A stretch of DNA of 64,000 nt from Flavobacterium sp. UBA2787 (GCA_002352205.1 DEHZ01000010.1:245-64244), one strand, 5' to 3'. Positions 18,501 through 26,549 are shown, numbered from the stretch's first letter. Made by a program: numbers and translations. Notes: a model not told the origin generated them from the sequence alone.

Positions 18501-19509
18501 GTAAGTCAGTGGCAGCTATAGCAGCTGTTAATTGTGTTGGCGAAATATACGTTGTTGTTCGATTACTTCCATTCCAACGTACGACACTAGAGGGTGTAAA
18601 ATTTGTACCCGTCAATCCTAAACTAAAAGCACCGGTTCCTGCAATTGCAGAACTTGGCGTTAAATTAATAAGTGTAGGTTTTGCTATAGTTACTTTTACA
18701 TTATCAAAAAAGGCTCTTTGTGAAGTTGCAGTTCCGGCATTCCAAAATCCACCAATTAAAGATAAAGGTGTGTTTGTATAGGTATTATTAACCACAGATC
18801 CTTGTAACGTTAATCCATTTCCCGAAGGATCTTGAAAAGCAGTAGTTCCGTCATTTCTAACGAATAATTGCCAAGTAGAATTTACGGGATTATAAGTAAC
18901 TTTTACACTTAGAAAGTGTGTACCAAAATCGGTTAAACCGGTAGTATTTGACGTAAGTAATGAAGTAAAATTTCGAATACCAGCATTATACCGCACTAAT
19001 CTTATCGGGTCAGTAGTTCCGGAATTACCTAACATAACGGCATAACCTGTACCTGAAAGATTGGTAGTGCCATTACTTCCTGCCAAAATAAATGCTGCTC
19101 CATAACCACCGGCTGCAAATCCCGACGGATTAGATTGGGTTTGTCGCATATTGAAAGTCCAAGTTAGTAAACCTGAATTAGCCAATAAGGTTTGGTTATA
19201 AGGTGAAGCAAATCCACTAGTTTGAGTTGAAGCAAAAATCCATCCGCTTTGATTAGCCGCACCACTACCGTCGTTGGAAAGATTCAAGTTGCCTAAATGA
19301 ATTCCGCCTCCAAAATCGGCACCGCTTCGATTCATCGACCATAAATTGTTGGTACCAATCGGACCGTTTGTGATTGTGTACGTACTTCCGGCAGAGGTGT
19401 TGAAATCTTCAGAGAAAACTACATCTTGAGCTTTGGTTAAAAAATTGAGAAATAAAAAATAGAAAATTAGGGACACACGTAGGTATGTCAATAGTAAATT
19501 TGTTTTCAT
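12562..19509 (-). CDS. Giant multidomain protein with T9SS sorting tail
   Basis: The 2315-residue protein starts with a signal peptide (residues 1-28, ending TKAQ). The C-terminal 70 residues match a T9SS type A sorting domain (VYDISGRLI ... GTITKKIFLL), so it should be exported by Sec, moved over the outer membrane by T9SS and processed at the surface. In order I see an L-type lectin/LamG-like domain (about 30-275), an IPT/TIG-like domain (277-350), an Ig-like unit (365-475), a fibronectin-III-like segment (480-595), a second lectin-like beta domain (about 600-830), then long Ser/Thr/Asn/Gly-rich beta-repeat regions, and a PKD/SprB-like Ig module (GGTPPYSYSW, about 1620-1700). No catalytic motif is seen. 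Adhesion or carbohydrate binding is the most likely job. It is monocistronic, with its own promoter and terminator. Confidence 0.9.
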   Translation of the reverse strand: MKTNLLLTYLRVSLIFYFLFLNFLTKAQDVVFSEDFNTSAGSTYTITNGPIGTNNLWSMNRSGADFGGGIHLGNLNLSNDGSGAANQSGWIFASTQTSGFASPYNQTLLANSGLLTWTFNMRQTQSNPSGFAAGGYGAAFILAGSNGTTNLSGTGYAVMLGNSGTTDPIRLVRYNAGIRNFTSLLTSNTTGLTDFGTHFLSVKVTYNPVNSTWQLFVRNDGTTAFQDPSGNGLTLQGSVVNNTYTNTPLSLIGGFWNAGTATSQRAFFDNVKVTIAKPTLINLTPSSAIAGTGAFSLGLTGTNFTPSSVVRWNGSNRTTTYISPTQLTAAIAATDLQLPGDFPITVANGLSISNSQIFEVDPAGVPNLVLSTNSLAAFSTTSGTASSFLSYTISGENLTANAVVTAPANFELSSNGGVSYADNLTLIRNGLQLTGQPITIRCRLKASAPSGNYSGSISHTTTGGVSKFVAVSGKVIAAQPTVQTTAVVFTNVTSTSYTIQFTAGNGANRMVVMRAGGAVNSAPVDGVTYTATASFGTGSQLGTGNFVVYRGSGSSVNVTNLSPATTYHVAIYEYNGGVELENYLTTTPALGNRTTLNAPVGWQIGAVNTVNTINFDTSVDGVNAEAFQGDGFSTIATSGLLNSNAWAVNGFSSGNLAFGANSAEDSDFDRGTSDVPGSDGGIYAYEVAPDNFSLGLQSAPGDFTPGNVTLRFQNQTGSALNSINIGYTVYVYNNQPSSSSLNFSYSADNSSYTQVPGLSVVSTETVDVTPTWKAYYRVVTLTGLSIPTNNYYYLRWNGATVSGATNFDGFAIDDIVMVANPTTTFVPFSGNAESFVLQGNARINGATSIANEITFNGGRLDFSNQSLTLSGSINNTTAQGLRGNNGSSLIVNSSVNNSLSFDQTTVGTTNVLNSLEINTTNSNTTTLVNPIVLNGSLAIAENQSFNLGTNALTASVNSITNNGTLFTQNTTATPLPSGRNWGGMGTVHYNAAASGQTVVSGTYENLTLSSTGGSVASGAFTVNKVLNLPSANPSATLGSLSMGSFTLTMGGLASHNGIGDVTGVITRNSIVPNVNYSFGHKDTSIIFPNVGTLPTSMSLKVNIGAAPSWRAGAILREYDFIQTGGSGTKAIIRARYLDSELNGNVENKLVDWANLTTVPAILEQGRSNFNITENWVELTNVNVGVFFTPNFGDVLLTLDQSEAEMLVWNGSVSTSWTTATNWTPNATPSDNTSVLIPNATTTTFDPDLNPLVLLGKITIEAGGILNSPTNAQFTINGSAGAWINNGTFNPGSGTSRVIFTNADATISGSTTFNNVRINTNAGLRPVSGAVMDIGGEFVNLGDLYSGPISNTIIYSGTNQTLAIPTGALSAYNNLIINGTGAIFPSSLNISGNLTLNQPVDFSGKALVMNGVATQTIGGTVSPVFSNLTLNNSFGEVALNTSATVNGTLSLTQGILDIGNYNLTVGTNPIAGSFSTSNMIITSGTGKVRRIFEQIDSYTFPIGERTFGGLKYTPITATISSGTFSNAYIGFSVVNAVHPNNSSLTNSLSRYWEMEHSGITSGIISVVANYETNDVIGTESTIIGALLQGTYNQFSNPWITFDNLGSSQIVIDDAMLETNSTMIISGIEGTVLDVSISGFGSFCIDADIELIANVQGGTPPYSYSWSESLGSEVTATPPSTTPSTVMYEVTVTDNNGIETTASAEVTILPTTEGGTLTSQNICAASEPEMLVLVGSVGTIIYWESDTDISFASPTNYSITGTVLFPDVVGPLTETTYFRAVLQDAGCDVVYSNIATISFTSTTWNGTSWSNGVPNPSSFVLFTGNYSSTGDLYACSMVVQSPAIVTVNPTHTFYLSKELTVETGAQYILENNANLIQIDDVDNTGSIVVKRFTSNEVRRLDYNLWSAPVSGQNLLAFSPQTVANRFYEYNPSTNIYTMVTPTITTFSQAKGYLIRMPNNFTTWPGQWLGTFSGIPNNGNYNVAVTPETFNAVGNPYPSTIDADLFISENYLDEPLYFWRKVNNSENSSYATYTTAGGVENAGGGSAIVPNGILQVGQGFIVKATSSNLVFTNSMRLGNTDNQFLRSSNLETGSFERHRVWLNMSNPSGDMGQLMVAYMTGATHSIDPAIDGKYINDSANYFSTVLDDEAYIIQGRSLPFTSTDVVPLVFGSTQSGTFTISLAQFDGLFEDSSVGIFIKDNQTGITHDIRMSSYSFESASGVHNARFELVFQDTLSDDDYLFNNEITVYASQKVLHINTYNQEIQNIKVYDISGRLIFTQNNINKNEFSTPFYQVADQIVLVQVTTINGTITKKIFLL

Positions 19510-19576
19510 ACTATTGCAATTTAGATTTGGGGGTGGGGTTACGTACTTAAATTAGTAAACTAAAGTAAATACACTA

Positions 19577-19584
19577 CAAAAGTA
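19577..19584 (-). promoter_or_regulatory. -7 box for the 2315-residue secreted protein
   Basis: TACTTTTG on the minus strand fits TAnnTTTG, with a TTTAG about 20 bp upstream as a weak -33 element. It would give a leader of about 60 nt before the ATG at 19509. Confidence 0.5.
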
Positions 19585-20026
19585 TTGTTAACATCGCCGT
19601 ATCTGCTAAATTAATTTGTTAAACTTTAAGTATTTAACATAGTGTTACAGTTAGTCGATGCTTTTTAGTATTCTTTTTCTGTCAATAAGGATAAAAATGA
19701 AAATTAATTTCAAGTGTAAAATTCTTATAAATAGTTCGGTTTATTTGTAAAATTCTTTAAGTTATTTATAGATCAGACTTGTGAAAGAATTAAGGCTACT
19801 TCATCAAAAAATAACACATTTGGAGAATATGTCACCTCCACTTCTCAATCACATTTGTGAGATAAAAAGCAACGCTGCATTTTTTCATTATAGTTTTATA
19901 ACAACACATTAATGATTATTATATTAACTTATAGAATAGCTTGTTTTACAAACTTTTAAATGTTAAAAAACATTTATTTGACAAAATCAAATGAACAAGT
20001 GTAAAAGTCATGTTAATTAAAAATTC

Positions 20027-20034
20027 TACCTTTG
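20027..20034 (+). promoter_or_regulatory. -7 box before the histidine kinase
   Basis: TACCTTTG is a perfect TAnnTTTG match. No clear -33 TTG is seen at the usual distance, so an activator may be needed. A start near 20041 would leave a leader of about 300 nt before the kinase ATG at 20347. Confidence 0.5.
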
Positions 20035-20063
20035 TATGCCTCATTTACATAAAAACAATCATT

Positions 20064-20093
20064 TTTAAGTAGCTAATTAACCTCTTTAAGTAG
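20064..20093 (+). repeat. TTTAAGTAG direct repeats, 21-bp period
   Basis: TTTAAGTAG occurs at 20064-20072 and 20085-20093, exactly 21 bp apart, just downstream of the -7 box. A spacing of two helical turns is typical of tandem regulator half-sites. No known regulator is assigned. Confidence 0.35.
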
Positions 20094-20177
20094 AATAGCT
20101 ATTGAAAATAAAAAAAATCATTTATCCACTTTGTTGGACATTCGATTCGTAAATAAGCAATTTTTATACTGAACGAA

Positions 20178-20339
20178 ATGGATAAACGAACAAGACCTAC
20201 AGTATTGACTATTGCCTTCTCTTCAACTATTTTTCATTTTAAAAAAAATGAAAAAACGGCAACTCAATTTCCTACCACTACCTTCGGACTTAAAAGTGCG
20301 ATACTTTTTCCTTATGCTTTAAACCCATCTAAACTATAG
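20178..20339 (+). CDS. Short ORF in leader of the histidine kinase
   Basis: An ATG-started frame of 53 codons ends 7 bp before the kinase start. The product would be basic, with a middle segment FKKNEKTATQF, no signal peptide and no family I know. Inside it lies an 11-bp perfect inverted repeat (TTTTTCATTTT at 20230-20240, AAAATGAAAAA at 20245-20255) with a 4-nt loop. It could be a leader peptide, a small gene coupled to the kinase, or chance. Low confidence. Confidence 0.25.
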   Translation: MDKRTRPTVLTIAFSSTIFHFKKNEKTATQFPTTTFGLKSAILFPYALNPSKL

Positions 20340-20346
20340 TTTATTT

Positions 20347-23300
20347 ATGCAAAAAGTAAATAATAACTATACACGTCATTGGTGGACACTTTACAAAAAT
20401 CATGTTCATGAAGTTATTTTATATAATGATTCTGATGATGCCAAGAAAGTAGATTATTGGAGAAATACAGTTTTTTGTAAAATCATAACTTACCTAACGC
20501 CTCTAAGTGTCATTGCTTTGGTTCCGAGTGTAATAATGTCTTTTATGCATGGGGTTCCTGTTGTGGGTTATATCGATTTGGTTACCTTTATTATTGTGGT
20601 AATCATAGCAGTTGTTCCGGGTATTAAACTCGAAGTTAGGAAGGCAATTTTTATATTTATTTTTTACTTTCTATCAATAATTCTACTTTATTTTTTGCCA
20701 TTGCCTAGTCCTGGACTATTATTTTTATTGACCATTACAATTTTTTCATCCCTTATTTATTCTTCTTCTGCGGCCTATTTTTCCGCATGGGCAAATACAT
20801 TAATTTGTATTGGTTTTGCTTTGTTATTTTATTTCGATATAAAATCCCCTTTCTTTGTTGAGTATAATTTTGGTGCATGGATTGCAGTATCTTCCAATTT
20901 GGTTTTTGTGAGTTTTACCTCTGCTAAATGTTTAGATTTATTACTTGTAGGGTTGTCTAAAGCATTAAAAAACAATAAAACTTCTGAGGCCAAACTTGAA
21001 AAAGCAAACCGTCTTTATCAGTTGATTAGCCAGATTAATCAAGCTATTGTTCACGTGAAAGATGCTAAAACACTTTTTTCAAAAGCATGTAACATCGCCA
21101 CTGAGTACGGTCAATATAAAAAAGCTTGGATAAGTACTTTTGATCGAGAACATCAAAAAATTATTCTGGTTGATTCGTGTGGTATATGTCCAGATGAAAT
21201 TAAATCATTCATAGATGTGCCTTATGAAACAAATGGTTCTATGGATTTTGTTTTAAAAACAGGTAATTATTTCTTGTGTAATGATATAGAACAAGAGCAC
21301 GAAATTGTTAGTTGGAAACCGTTTGCCGAAAAGCACAACATTGGTTCCTGTATTATACTGCCCATTAAAAGAGGAGGTGAAATTTTTGGAACCTTAAATT
21401 TGTATGCCACTGAATCCAATTATTTTGATCAAGATGATATTACTTCACTTATGGAAGTAACCGGAGATATATCATTTGCCTTAGACCATTTTGATAAAGC
21501 AGAACGACACAAAGAAGCAGAAGAAATCATACTCAAAAACGAAAAACGTTTTAGAGCATTGATTGAAGATGGATCAGACATGATTACACTGACCACTTTA
21601 GAAGGGAAAATCATCTATGGCAGTCCTTCTGTTCCAAAATTATTTGGTTATACATTGGAGGAAATTTTAAACACATCAGCTTATGATCTTATTCATCCGG
21701 ATGACATTACAGAGTTGGTGCATGAAATACGTTCGGTACTAGAAATACCGGGCAAATCTTTCTTAAATCAGCATCGAATTCTTCATAAAAACGGAGAATG
21801 GATTTGGTGTGAAGGAACGTTTACCAACCTACTTCATGAACCAGGCATCGAAGCTCTAGTATCAAATTTCAGAGATATATCTGAAAAGAAAGAAGCTGAA
21901 ATAAAATTGCAACAAAACTTAATTGAGTTAGAAGCACTTTCCAAAGAACAATCAACTATTTTAAATACTTTACCGGCTAGTATAGCTTTGCTGGATCAAG
22001 ACGGAACCATCGTCAAATTAAATGATGAATGGATTAATTTTGGTTTATCTAATGGGATGCCTAACACTTATCAGCAACTTGGAAAAAACTACATTGAAAT
22101 ATCCGAAAGATCGATAGGTAGAGAAGCTAAAAATGGTAAGCAAATGTCGAAAGGTTTACAAGAAGTATTGCGTGGTGAACGCGAATATTTTACAATGGAA
22201 TATCAATGTGATTCAGTTACTGAAAAAAGATGGTTTAAAGCTGAAGTCAGACCTTTTAAAACGAATAACCATACCGGTGCAGTTGTCATGCACATTAATA
22301 TTTCTGAACGAAAAAAAGCAGAAGCTGAAATGTTGCTTCTCATTAATAATACTGAAGAATCATTTTTACTACTCAATAATAATCTCCAAATCGTTTCCTT
22401 TAATGCACAATTTAAAAATTTGTATGAAAAATATTTTAAATTAAATGTACAAAAAGGGCATTATATTTTGGATTATACATTACCTGAAAGAAGAGAATAT
22501 GTTGCGTCCATCTACAAAAAAGTATTGGGAGGCAATGTAGAAGAGTCTGAACTTACATTTCAAGATGCTAATAATTCAACACTTTATTTTTGCTTAAAAT
22601 ACAATCCCGCCAAAGATGAATCCGGAAACATTTTTGGTGTATTTGTGACAGCATCTGATATCACCGAAAAAAGAACAGCAGAAGTACAAAAAGAATTTGA
22701 AAGAAGAAATAAAGAAGCTCTTATCAATAGTACCGATGATTTAATTTGGAGTGTTTCTAAAGATTTTAAATTAATTGCAGCCAATAATTCCTTTATTGAA
22801 GAATTAAGAAAATATACCCATGTTGAAATTCAACAAGGCGATGATCTTTTTAAACACGATATTTACCCTGCGGAGTATTTAAATTATTGGAGAGACCTCT
22901 ACACTAGAGCATTCACCGGAGAATCTTTTAAAGTTGAAATATTCACACCATCTGGAGAAAAAAGAGATGAATCTTGGACCGAAACAAGTTTTAGCCCTAT
23001 TTTTATTAATAATCAACTATTTGGCGTTGCCTGCTATTCCCGAAATATAACGGAACGGAAAAAAATTGAACTCGAATTGCGTGCAAGCGAAACCAGATTG
23101 GCAGAAGCCCAATCGTTAGCCAAAATGGGCCATTGGGAAACAGAATTACTTACGGATAATATGTACTGGTCTGAACAAACCTATCAACTATTTGACTGTC
23201 CACCAAACGATTTTAAAACCATTCACCAAGATTTTCTCGACTATGTTCATCCGGACGATCGCAAAAAAGTGGATGCAGCTTTTAAAAATTCATTTGACAC

Positions 23301-24528
23301 TACCACAGTTAATCTACTCGAACATCGTATCATTTCCCAAAAGGGCGATGTGAAATTTTTAGAAGAACGTTGGCAAATCATACGAGATAAACAAGGTGTG
23401 CCTGTAAAAGCAGTAGGAACCTGCCAAGATATCACCGATAGAAAAAAATCGGACCATGAAAATAAATTCAAAGCCGAACTTTTAGATACCATCGGTCAAG
23501 CGGTAATTGCCACTGACTTAGACGGCAAAGTCACTTTTTGGAATAAAGCAGCCGTAGAAATTTACGGTTGGACCTATGAAGAGGCTTATGGAACTGATAT
23601 TATAGAATTAACACCTTCCATACAAACTAAAGAGGAGGGCGAAATAATCATGAAAAAATTAGCCAAAGGCGAAACATGGTCAGGCGAATTTTATATGAAA
23701 AGAAAAAGCGGCAGTTATTTTCCTGCCTTCGTTTATAATTCACCTGTTTTTGATGAATTCGGAAAACAAATAGGAATTATTGGTGTTTCTAACGACATAT
23801 CCGAACGCAAAGAATATGAACTGGAACGTGCAAAAATAACCAGCGATCTGCTTCAACGAAACAGAGATTTAGAACAATTCACTTTTATTATTTCGCACAA
23901 TTTGCGTGCACCCACCGCCAACATTATCGGATTCACCGAAATCTTGAAAGACGAAACACTCACACAACCTGAACAAAAAGAATTGTTATACGGACTTTCT
24001 TCTTCAGTGGCAGGTCTAGACTCTATCATTAAAGATATTAACTCCATATTGCAAGTAAACCGAGCAATTAACGAAAAGAAGGAAATAATATTTTTCACAA
24101 AACTGGTTGATGATATAATGAGTAACCTTGAACACTTACTCTACAAACAAAAAGTTCAATTAAAAATAGACTTTAAAGAAGTAGATCAATTCTTTTCTCT
24201 CAAAGTTTACATGCATAGTATTTTCTATAATTTAATTAGCAACAGCATCAAATACAGTATGGCTGATGTGCAGACCGTGATTGAAATAAGCAGTAAAATA
24301 GAAAAGGGAAAAGTAATCCTAGTCTTTAAAGATAACGGGTTAGGTTTTGATATGACAACAAAAGGCAATAAAGTGTTCGGACTCTATAAACGTTTTCACT
24401 CCCATGTGGAAGGAAAAGGAGTCGGCTTATTTATGGTAAAAACACAAGTAGAGGCAATAGGCGGAATCATAACCGTTGCGAGTGAAGTAAATAAAGGAAC
24501 CGAATTCACAATTGTATTTGATAACTAA
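20347..24528 (+). CDS. Membrane-bound multi-PAS sensor histidine kinase
   Basis: This 1393-residue sensor kinase has about five or six membrane segments (residues 45-195), a GAF domain (about 224-378), then six PAS/PAC units (about 395-520, 534-655, 660-780, 790-905, 910-1035, 1040-1155). The dimerisation helix carries the phospho-acceptor His1184 in ISHNLRAPTANI. The HATPase domain (about 1285-1393) has the N box NLISNSIKY, G1 DNGLGFDM and G2 GKGVGLFMV. No receiver domain is fused; the separate receiver gene 11 bp downstream is the likely partner. Many PAS units suggest integration of several intracellular signals, but ligands cannot be predicted. The membrane region looks like a MASE-type integral sensor module and has no large periplasmic loop. 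Confidence 0.95.
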   Translation: MQKVNNNYTRHWWTLYKNHVHEVILYNDSDDAKKVDYWRNTVFCKIITYLTPLSVIALVPSVIMSFMHGVPVVGYIDLVTFIIVVIIAVVPGIKLEVRKAIFIFIFYFLSIILLYFLPLPSPGLLFLLTITIFSSLIYSSSAAYFSAWANTLICIGFALLFYFDIKSPFFVEYNFGAWIAVSSNLVFVSFTSAKCLDLLLVGLSKALKNNKTSEAKLEKANRLYQLISQINQAIVHVKDAKTLFSKACNIATEYGQYKKAWISTFDREHQKIILVDSCGICPDEIKSFIDVPYETNGSMDFVLKTGNYFLCNDIEQEHEIVSWKPFAEKHNIGSCIILPIKRGGEIFGTLNLYATESNYFDQDDITSLMEVTGDISFALDHFDKAERHKEAEEIILKNEKRFRALIEDGSDMITLTTLEGKIIYGSPSVPKLFGYTLEEILNTSAYDLIHPDDITELVHEIRSVLEIPGKSFLNQHRILHKNGEWIWCEGTFTNLLHEPGIEALVSNFRDISEKKEAEIKLQQNLIELEALSKEQSTILNTLPASIALLDQDGTIVKLNDEWINFGLSNGMPNTYQQLGKNYIEISERSIGREAKNGKQMSKGLQEVLRGEREYFTMEYQCDSVTEKRWFKAEVRPFKTNNHTGAVVMHINISERKKAEAEMLLLINNTEESFLLLNNNLQIVSFNAQFKNLYEKYFKLNVQKGHYILDYTLPERREYVASIYKKVLGGNVEESELTFQDANNSTLYFCLKYNPAKDESGNIFGVFVTASDITEKRTAEVQKEFERRNKEALINSTDDLIWSVSKDFKLIAANNSFIEELRKYTHVEIQQGDDLFKHDIYPAEYLNYWRDLYTRAFTGESFKVEIFTPSGEKRDESWTETSFSPIFINNQLFGVACYSRNITERKKIELELRASETRLAEAQSLAKMGHWETELLTDNMYWSEQTYQLFDCPPNDFKTIHQDFLDYVHPDDRKKVDAAFKNSFDTTTVNLLEHRIISQKGDVKFLEERWQIIRDKQGVPVKAVGTCQDITDRKKSDHENKFKAELLDTIGQAVIATDLDGKVTFWNKAAVEIYGWTYEEAYGTDIIELTPSIQTKEEGEIIMKKLAKGETWSGEFYMKRKSGSYFPAFVYNSPVFDEFGKQIGIIGVSNDISERKEYELERAKITSDLLQRNRDLEQFTFIISHNLRAPTANIIGFTEILKDETLTQPEQKELLYGLSSSVAGLDSIIKDINSILQVNRAINEKKEIIFFTKLVDDIMSNLEHLLYKQKVQLKIDFKEVDQFFSLKVYMHSIFYNLISNSIKYSMADVQTVIEISSKIEKGKVILVFKDNGLGFDMTTKGNKVFGLYKRFHSHVEGKGVGLFMVKTQVEAIGGIITVASEVNKGTEFTIVFDN

Positions 24529-24539
24529 AAAAGTCCACT

Positions 24540-24944
24540 ATGACAAAAATAGCGAAACAATTTATCATCGTTGACGACGACCGATTTAGTAATTTACTAT
24601 CCAAAATAGTATTGGGAAAATTATTTGAAGGTGTGGAGATAAAGGATTTTTTAGTTCCTGAATTAGCCCTTGATTACATCAAAGCAGAATTTAAATACCG
24701 TGAAACCACCGAAAAAACAATGTTGTTTCTAGACATCAATATGCCAACCCTTTCCGGCTGGGAATTCCTTCACTCATTTAATTCACTTCCGGATTCTATC
24801 AAAAAACAGTTTGATATCTATATGCTTTCGTCGTCTATTGACCCGGCAGATATTGAGCGAGCTAAATTAAATCCGCTGGTGACAGATTTTATTGAAAAAC
24901 CAATTAATCGTGAGGCTTTGGAGCGTTTGTTTGGGAGGGAGTAA
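24540..24944 (+). CDS. Single-domain response regulator
   Basis: This is a CheY-like receiver of 134 residues with no output domain. The acidic pocket (Asp12-Asp14), phospho-acceptor Asp65 in FLDINMP, the Ser in MLSSS and the Lys in IEKPI are all present. It starts 11 bp after the histidine kinase stop, so the pair forms one operon and probably one signalling pathway. With no DNA-binding domain, the output must go through protein contact or phosphotransfer to another protein. Confidence 0.93.
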   Translation: MTKIAKQFIIVDDDRFSNLLSKIVLGKLFEGVEIKDFLVPELALDYIKAEFKYRETTEKTMLFLDINMPTLSGWEFLHSFNSLPDSIKKQFDIYMLSSSIDPADIERAKLNPLVTDFIEKPINREALERLFGRE

Positions 24945-25038
24945 TGTGTTATTGGTGAATTTGTTAAAAACAATTAGTAACAATTAAACCTTTTACTAAA
25001 AATTAAGTCATAGTCTAAACCTTTAAAAAAAACAGATT

Positions 25039-25863
25039 ATGAAAAACACATCCATTTTTGCACTTGGTTTATTCCTTTTAGTGGCAGTTTCCTGTTCCAA
25101 AGAAGAGGAACGAAATGTAGACCAACAATTGCTCAAATCTTCTTCAGAAATCGACGTTACCAACGAATTAGATTTTAATGCAGGTATCGATATAACCACA
25201 ACCAATTCCTCTTACTCGGCCAGACCATCTGAAAATACTATAAGCAACGACTGTCTCACCATCACAGTAGACAATCCCGGGTTAGGCGTTTTTCCTAAAA
25301 CTTTTGTGTTAGATTATGGAACAGGCTGCACCTTTAACGGCATTACCCGGTCCGGAACTTTAACCATTACACTTACCGATTATTTAATGAACACCGGCTC
25401 AGTCATGACCGTCGAAAGAGGTGATGATTATTACATTAACGGAAGAAAATTAGAAGGAACAATTACCTACACCAACACTACGTCCAATCCAACCACGCCA
25501 CAATGGGAAAGAACCATTGTAAATGGCGGAATTATCACCTTAAACGGAAATTATTATAACTTCTCCGGCGAACGAGTAGTAACCATGACAGAAGGAGTAG
25601 GCACAACCACTTTGGCAGACAACGTCTATGAAATCTCAGCCGGCACACACACGATTAGTAATCTGGCCAATGGAGCCACTATAAACCTTACCATTGTTGA
25701 ACCTTTGATAAAAAAATACGCTTGTATGAATATCTCACAAGGAAAATTAGCACTGCAAGGAGCTGTTCTCGATGGCATCTTAGATTATGGCGACAACACC
25801 TGCGATAACCAAGCCATTTACACCCATTCCAACGGAAACCAATACAATGTAACCTTGTTCTAA
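25039..25863 (+). CDS. Conserved-looking lipoprotein of unknown function
   Basis: The 274-residue product has a lipoprotein signal peptide with a lipobox VAVSC (Cys19) followed by SKEEE, so it should be anchored in a membrane. The mature part is Thr/Asn-rich and predicted all-beta, with a motif DYGTGCTFNGITRSG near residues 93-107 and a related second motif LDYGDNTCDNQA near the C-terminus. I recall similar proteins in other flavobacteria but know no function. It stands alone, 94 bp after the response regulator and before a strong terminator. AAACCTTT-type sequence lies upstream, but no clean promoter. Confidence 0.85.
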   Translation: MKNTSIFALGLFLLVAVSCSKEEERNVDQQLLKSSSEIDVTNELDFNAGIDITTTNSSYSARPSENTISNDCLTITVDNPGLGVFPKTFVLDYGTGCTFNGITRSGTLTITLTDYLMNTGSVMTVERGDDYYINGRKLEGTITYTNTTSNPTTPQWERTIVNGGIITLNGNYYNFSGERVVTMTEGVGTTTLADNVYEISAGTHTISNLANGATINLTIVEPLIKKYACMNISQGKLALQGAVLDGILDYGDNTCDNQAIYTHSNGNQYNVTLF

Positions 25864-25892
25864 AGAGTCCATATATACTAAATTGTTTTTTT

Positions 25893-25929
25893 AAATCCCG
25901 TTTTAACAACAGTTTAAACGGGATTTTTT
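25893..25929 (+). terminator. Terminator after the lipoprotein gene
   Basis: A 15-bp stem with one mismatch (AAATCCCGTTTTAAC, loop AACA, GTTTAAACGGGATTT) runs into a T run, starting 29 bp after the stop. Confidence 0.85.
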
Positions 25930-26077
25930 GTATAAATCATTCGTATATCCTTGAAAAAGATGATAGGCAATGGATGAAAAATAATGACTATTTATTTTTG
26001 AAGAGAATACCTCACAATCTTTTTATCTCAAAAAACGAAGAATATCTATAAACAGTTGCTATGTTCTGAAATAATTG

Positions 26078-26126
26078 TACAGTTTGTTTCATACTGGTTT
26101 TAGTTTACAGTTTTAGATTAATACTG
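26078..26126. promoter_or_regulatory. Two CAGT-n-ACTG dyads upstream of the GreA-like gene
   Basis: TACAGTTT followed by ATACTG appears twice: CAGT 26080-26083 with ACTG 26093-26096 (9-bp gap), and CAGT 26108-26111 with ACTG 26123-26126 (11-bp gap). They lie about 100-150 bp upstream of the -7 box at 26229. The pattern resembles a duplicated operator, but the regulator is unknown. Confidence 0.25.
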
Positions 26127-26228
26127 TTTTTGGTCATAAAAAATTCTGTTATAGTTCTGACCCGTGCTAAAATAGCTATACTATGATCTAATGGGCGACT
26201 GTAAATTTTTTAATCCATTAATAATCCC

Positions 26229-26236
26229 TACCTTTG
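26229..26236 (+). promoter_or_regulatory. -7 box for the GreA-like gene and its leader
   Basis: TACCTTTG is a perfect TAnnTTTG match, with a T-rich block at the -33 distance. A start near 26243 would give a leader of about 300 nt. Confidence 0.55.
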
Positions 26237-26259
26237 TGACCTACAAAAACAAATAAATA

Positions 26260-26382
26260 ATGACCATTTCAAACTTTTATTTATCTAATAGCAGATTGAT
26301 ACGATTAGTTGGTTCGTTATTCTATTTGCACGATGACGCATTTCTTCAAAATTCCAAAGAATTTATTACTTCTGCCCTGTAA
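26260..26382 (+). CDS. 40-codon leader ORF
   Basis: An ATG about 17 nt after the predicted start of transcription opens a 40-codon frame with no family I know; it has basic and hydrophobic residues in its first half (SNSRLIRLVGSLFYL). Its stop codon lies inside the left arm of the hairpin at 26375-26397, so translation to the end would break that hairpin. This fits a leader peptide controlling the gene downstream, but the ORF could also be chance. Confidence 0.3.
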   Translation: MTISNFYLSNSRLIRLVGSLFYLHDDAFLQNSKEFITSAL

Positions 26383-26397
26383 GGACTCCATACAGGG
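26375..26397 (+). promoter_or_regulatory. Hairpin over the leader ORF stop
   Basis: CCCTGTA (26375-26381) and TACAGGG (26391-26397) form a perfect 7-bp stem with a 9-nt loop. No T run follows, so it is not a simple terminator. A further inverted repeat, CATTAAAT (26461-26468) and ATTTAATG (26496-26503), lies between it and the gene. Confidence 0.4.
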
Positions 26398-26549
26398 ACA
26401 CCTCTACGCAAAGTAATTATATTTTTTAAAATTTCAATTTTCATATAGCAATCAGGATAGCATTAAATTATGACGATGTAATTTTATGTCGCACTATTTA
26501 ATGGGAGTCTTTTACTCTGACTTTATGTAATTGAGCATTATTGCCTATT

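Larger units (their letters stand above)
19585..20346. other. Intergenic region before the histidine kinase
   Basis: This AT-rich stretch of about 760 bp separates the leftward giant gene from the rightward kinase. The part from 19620 to 20020 shows nothing I can name. From 20027 on it holds a rightward -7 box, paired direct repeats, a short ORF and a strong inverted repeat, listed separately. Confidence 0.5.

Noticed and set aside
20178-20339. Short ORF as an N-terminal extension of the histidine kinase by frameshift
   Set aside because: The kinase already has a good ATG and a complete membrane region; the short ORF's product has no kinase-like features.
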